Source: Pelotomaculum sp. UBA4789 (GTDB lineage: Bacteria > Bacillota > Desulfotomaculia > Desulfotomaculales > Pelotomaculaceae). Taken from it: a stretch of 7,283 nucleotides of DNA. A model generated the notes under the pieces. The model ran no database searches, was not told where the DNA came from, and saw only the letters and a list, made by a program, of their open reading frames with translations. Position numbers and translations under genes: made by a program. The number at the start of each line of letters is the position of its first letter. The stretch's first letter is position 1. The stretch lies in NCBI GenBank assembly GCA_002402945.1, contig DHGV01000039.1, forward strand, positions 2,574 to 9,856, written 5' to 3'. Below are positions 5,997 through 7,283 of this stretch, piece by piece.

Positions 5997-6581
5997 TCAT
6001 TTAATTTTCTTTATCTTCTCCTTTTGCTCAGCTAATAGATTGTTATACTGGTCATTCAAATTGCTTACTGCCCTCATCCATTCCTCACGAAAACCAGGAT
6101 ATTTCTCAGGATCAATTTTTACTTTGCCGCCAACTTTCTGTTCAATTGACTTCATCGAAGCTGACATTTTTGCAGAAAAACTGTCCTTGAACTGGCCAAA
6201 AGCCTGTTCAATTGTTTTCTCATAATAGTTAAAAAGGTGCTCCATCTGTCCGGATATTTCCTTGAGCGTGTCCTTGTTGCTTTTAATAATAAACATGCCT
6301 TCCAAGGCTTTTTTTGTTGTTTCCAGGGCGGCTTTGTCGGTCGGCATCTGGATATTGTTTAAAAAGACTTCCTGCGCACCGGCCAATATATGGCATTTGA
6401 TTTTATCTGGTTGTTTGTTGATTTCCTTTAAAAATTCAAATTCTTTTTCCCATAGGAATTTGGCTGCCAGGGTCTTGCCAATTGTAGAGTATTCCATTTT
6501 TTCAATTTCTTCCGGCGGTACTTCTTTCCTCTCTTTAAAACGCTCCATGGCCATTTCATATGCCGATTTGATCCTGTCCAA
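5997..6581 (-). CDS. Helical charged protein of unknown function (194 aa)
   Basis: A soluble, Lys/Glu-rich, mostly helical protein with no signal peptide or membrane segment. The N-terminus DRIKSAYEMAMERFKER is followed by VPPEEIEKMEYSTIGKTLAAKFL (21-43). From memory this resembles an uncharacterised family in Peptococcaceae-type genomes, but I cannot confirm a family name. Long helices likely cover 84-145 and 165-194. The middle is LEGMFIIKSNKDTLKEI (93-109), and KIDPEKYPGFREEW (155-168) looks like a conserved turn. One cysteine, C63. The start is TTG at 6579-6581, with GGGAGGG six bases upstream. It is the first gene after a near-consensus promoter, so it leads the operon with the acidic protein and probably the GNAT enzyme. 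Confidence 0.82.
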   Translation of the reverse strand: MDRIKSAYEMAMERFKERKEVPPEEIEKMEYSTIGKTLAAKFLWEKEFEFLKEINKQPDKIKCHILAGAQEVFLNNIQMPTDKAALETTKKALEGMFIIKSNKDTLKEISGQMEHLFNYYEKTIEQAFGQFKDSFSAKMSASMKSIEQKVGGKVKIDPEKYPGFREEWMRAVSNLNDQYNNLLAEQKEKIKKIK

Positions 6582-6587
6582 GCTTAA

Positions 6588-6594
6588 CCCTCCC
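6588..6594 (-). promoter_or_regulatory. Ribosome binding site deciding the TTG start of the 194-aa gene
   Basis: GGGAGGG on the minus strand with six bases to the TTG at 6579-6581. Confidence 0.75.
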
Positions 6595-6599
6595 GTTAA

Positions 6600-6629
6600 T
6601 CACCTATTTATCAACTATAAAACCTCCGC
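6600..6629 (-). other. Orphan Shine-Dalgarno and four-codon mini-ORF in the operon leader
   Basis: In the leader of the 194-aa gene GCGGAGG (6623-6629) stands eight bases before TTG ATA AAT AGG TGA (6600-6614), a minimal MINR reading frame. Its stop is 18 bases before the next TTG start. It could be a translated leader or chance. Confidence 0.3.
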
Positions 6630-6651
6630 TGAAAGTGCAATTGCCAATTTC

Positions 6652-6680
6652 ATTATAACTATCGGACCTTTGTTGGTCAA
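6652..6680 (-). promoter_or_regulatory. Strong sigma-A type promoter of the 194-aa / acidic / GNAT operon
   Basis: On the minus strand the -35 TTGACC (6675-6680) and -10 TATAAT (6652-6657) are 17 bp apart, 11 of 12 consensus bases. Transcription would start near 6645, giving a leader of about 65 nt. This is the best promoter in the window. Confidence 0.88.
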
Positions 6681-6703
6681 ATATGCCTTTTGGCAGCTCT
6701 TTT

Positions 6704-6721
6704 ACAATGTTTGATCATTGT
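6704..6721. promoter_or_regulatory. Operator-like dyad in the divergent intergenic region
   Basis: ACAATG-N6-CATTGT is a perfect 6-bp inverted repeat. The second dyad TTTGA/TCAAA (6710-6714, 6722-6726) overlaps it, with TGATCA at the centre of the region. It lies 23 bp upstream of the -35 box of the minus-strand operon and upstream of the plus-strand lipoprotein. That suits a regulator of either direction. No matching regulator is in the window. Confidence 0.4.
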
Positions 6722-6773
6722 TCAAAGGAAATGATGCTTTGCCTGTCGAAAATATTGCCAACTTGGATTAACC

Positions 6774-6824
6774 AGGAGGTCTCTACAAATGAATCTATCC
6801 AATAAAAACTTATTGTTAAAATAA
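6774..6824 (+). CDS. Possible 11-aa leader peptide with ideal ribosome binding site
   Basis: AGGAGGT (6774-6780) is a near-perfect Shine-Dalgarno, eight bases before ATG at 6789. The frame MNLSNKNLLLK ends at TAA 6822-6824. Three consecutive leucines use TTA/TTG codons. Immediately after the stop a small hairpin AGGAT-TATT-ATCCT (6829-6842) forms, then 29 bases lead to the lipoprotein ATG. The layout resembles a leader peptide, but no U-tract follows the hairpin on this strand. The ribosome binding site is convincing; a biological role is not shown. Confidence 0.4.
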   Translation, partial: RRSLQMNLSNKNLLLK

Positions 6825-6842
6825 AAAAAGGATTATTATCCT
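6823..6842 (-). terminator. Weak minus-strand terminator candidate
   Basis: On the minus strand AGGAU-AAUA-AUCCU (6829-6842) is followed by a run of U (6823-6828) and then AUUUU. The stem is only five AT-rich pairs. If used, it would end transcripts reading from the permease gene through the antisense side of the lipoprotein. Confidence 0.25.
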
Positions 6843-6871
6843 GGCATCTTAAAAGAAGGGTCTGAAATATT

Positions 6872-7132
6872 ATGAAAAAACTATCCATCCTTGTTGCTGT
6901 TTTGACAGTTGTTTTAATCCAGGGTTGTGCCCCGCTGTCACAAACCCGGCCGCTGGTTGAAGACAATTCCCAGGCTGCGGAAAACACGAATAAAAGGTTT
7001 CAGATCCTCCAGGAAGAGGGAGAGACAAATAATATCGGCGGCTATACTGTCATTAAGGATACTGCCACCGGGAAAGAATATCTTATTGTAACCGGTCTAA
7101 ACGGTTCTTCTACCGTGACTGATTTAAATTAG
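6872..7132 (+). CDS. Small lipoprotein with DUF6440-like C-terminus
   Basis: An 86-aa exported lipoprotein. MKK, a hydrophobic segment (4-16) and the lipobox LIQGC put the lipidated cysteine at C19, anchoring it on the outer face of the membrane. A polar linker (20-41) follows. Residues 42-75 (RFQILQEE, GGYTVIKDTATGKEYLIVTG) resemble the small DUF6440 domain, of unknown function; this match is from memory. The ATG at 6872 has GAAGGG 11 bases upstream, rather long spacing. It is the only clear plus-strand gene, divergent from the 194-aa operon and convergent with the permease gene 16 bp away. No terminator follows. Confidence 0.83.
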   Translation: MKKLSILVAVLTVVLIQGCAPLSQTRPLVEDNSQAAENTNKRFQILQEEGETNNIGGYTVIKDTATGKEYLIVTGLNGSSTVTDLN

Positions 7133-7148
7133 GAATAAATAGGCTTTA

Positions 7149-7283
7149 TTATGCAAACCTTGGTTTCAGCAGCATTGAGATCAGGTAAAATACCGCTGCG
7201 ATCAGGACAATCGTCGCCCCGGTAGCTGTCGCCCAGTAGTATGAAAGCAAAAGCCCCGCAATGCCTGAGATTATTGAGATTAC
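7149..7283 (-). CDS. C-terminus of an ABC-3 family metal transporter permease (partial)
   Basis: The minus strand from the window edge reads 44 codons to TAA at 7149-7151. The peptide contains SGIAGLLLSYYWATATGA and TIVLIAAVFYLISMLLKPRF. The short loop between two hydrophobic helices with SYYW...(T/S)GATIVL is typical of the last membrane segments of ZnuB/MntB/TroC permeases, which form the inner-membrane channel for Zn, Mn or Fe uptake. The metal cannot be told from this fragment. The rest of the transporter (ATPase, binding protein) would lie beyond the window. No terminator is seen in the 16 bp before the convergent lipoprotein gene. Confidence 0.8.
   Translation of the reverse strand, partial: VISIISGIAGLLLSYYWATATGATIVLIAAVFYLISMLLKPRFA

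Noticed and set aside
6262..6714. Plus-strand 150-codon open frame
   Set aside because: Mostly antisense to the 194-aa gene and crossing its strong promoter. No convincing ribosome binding site and no recognisable domain.
6715..6987. Minus-strand 90-codon open frame
   Set aside because: Antisense to the lipoprotein's signal peptide region. Composition is not protein-like and no ribosome binding site is seen.

Overview
The window looks like chromosomal DNA of a Gram-positive anaerobe of the Clostridia / Peptococcaceae type (Desulfotomaculum or Pelotomaculum relatives). The evidence is strong GGAGG/GGGG Shine-Dalgarno sites, frequent TTG start codons, a cyclic-di-GMP-I riboswitch, a Firmicutes-type topoisomerase III with a DAGREGE TOPRIM motif, and a secreted NlpC/P60 hydrolase. 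No genome-level comparison was possible, so the taxonomy is inference. Almost everything is on the minus strand, with one small lipoprotein gene on the plus strand.

Left end (1-306): the first 17 codons of a minus-strand gene, preceded by a GEMM / c-di-GMP-I aptamer. A GC-rich hairpin re-uses the 3' side of that aptamer and probably forms the expression platform. Then comes a PP-loop TtcA-type tRNA thiolation enzyme (307-1077), a long bipartite terminator (1272-1318), and a secreted two-repeat peptidoglycan-binding NlpC/P60 endopeptidase (1344-2273). A classic terminator (2385-2416) closes the topB gene (2460-4541). The topB leader carries a perfect 15-bp tandem duplication containing the ribosome binding site, and a hairpin-forming element resembling a dispersed bacterial repeat.

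Right half: a three-gene minus-strand unit (6581 to 4741) encodes a charged 194-aa protein, a very acidic 261-aa protein and a GNAT acetyltransferase. It is driven by a near-consensus vegetative promoter (TTGACC, 17 bp, TATAAT). The first two proteins are not recognised, so this is the best place in the window for something undescribed. Divergently, the plus strand holds an 11-codon ORF with an ideal ribosome binding site and then an 86-aa lipoprotein with a DUF6440-like tail. The window ends in the last 44 codons of an ABC-3 (ZnuB/MntB-type) metal-transporter permease, convergent with the lipoprotein.

The genes do not form one pathway. They include RNA modification, cell-wall turnover, DNA topology, an uncharacterised operon and metal import. 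Shared features are translational and regulatory: four TTG starts with strong ribosome binding sites, and several leaders with extra Shine-Dalgarno-like sites. No phage genes, CRISPR arrays, transposases, tRNAs or rRNAs are visible.
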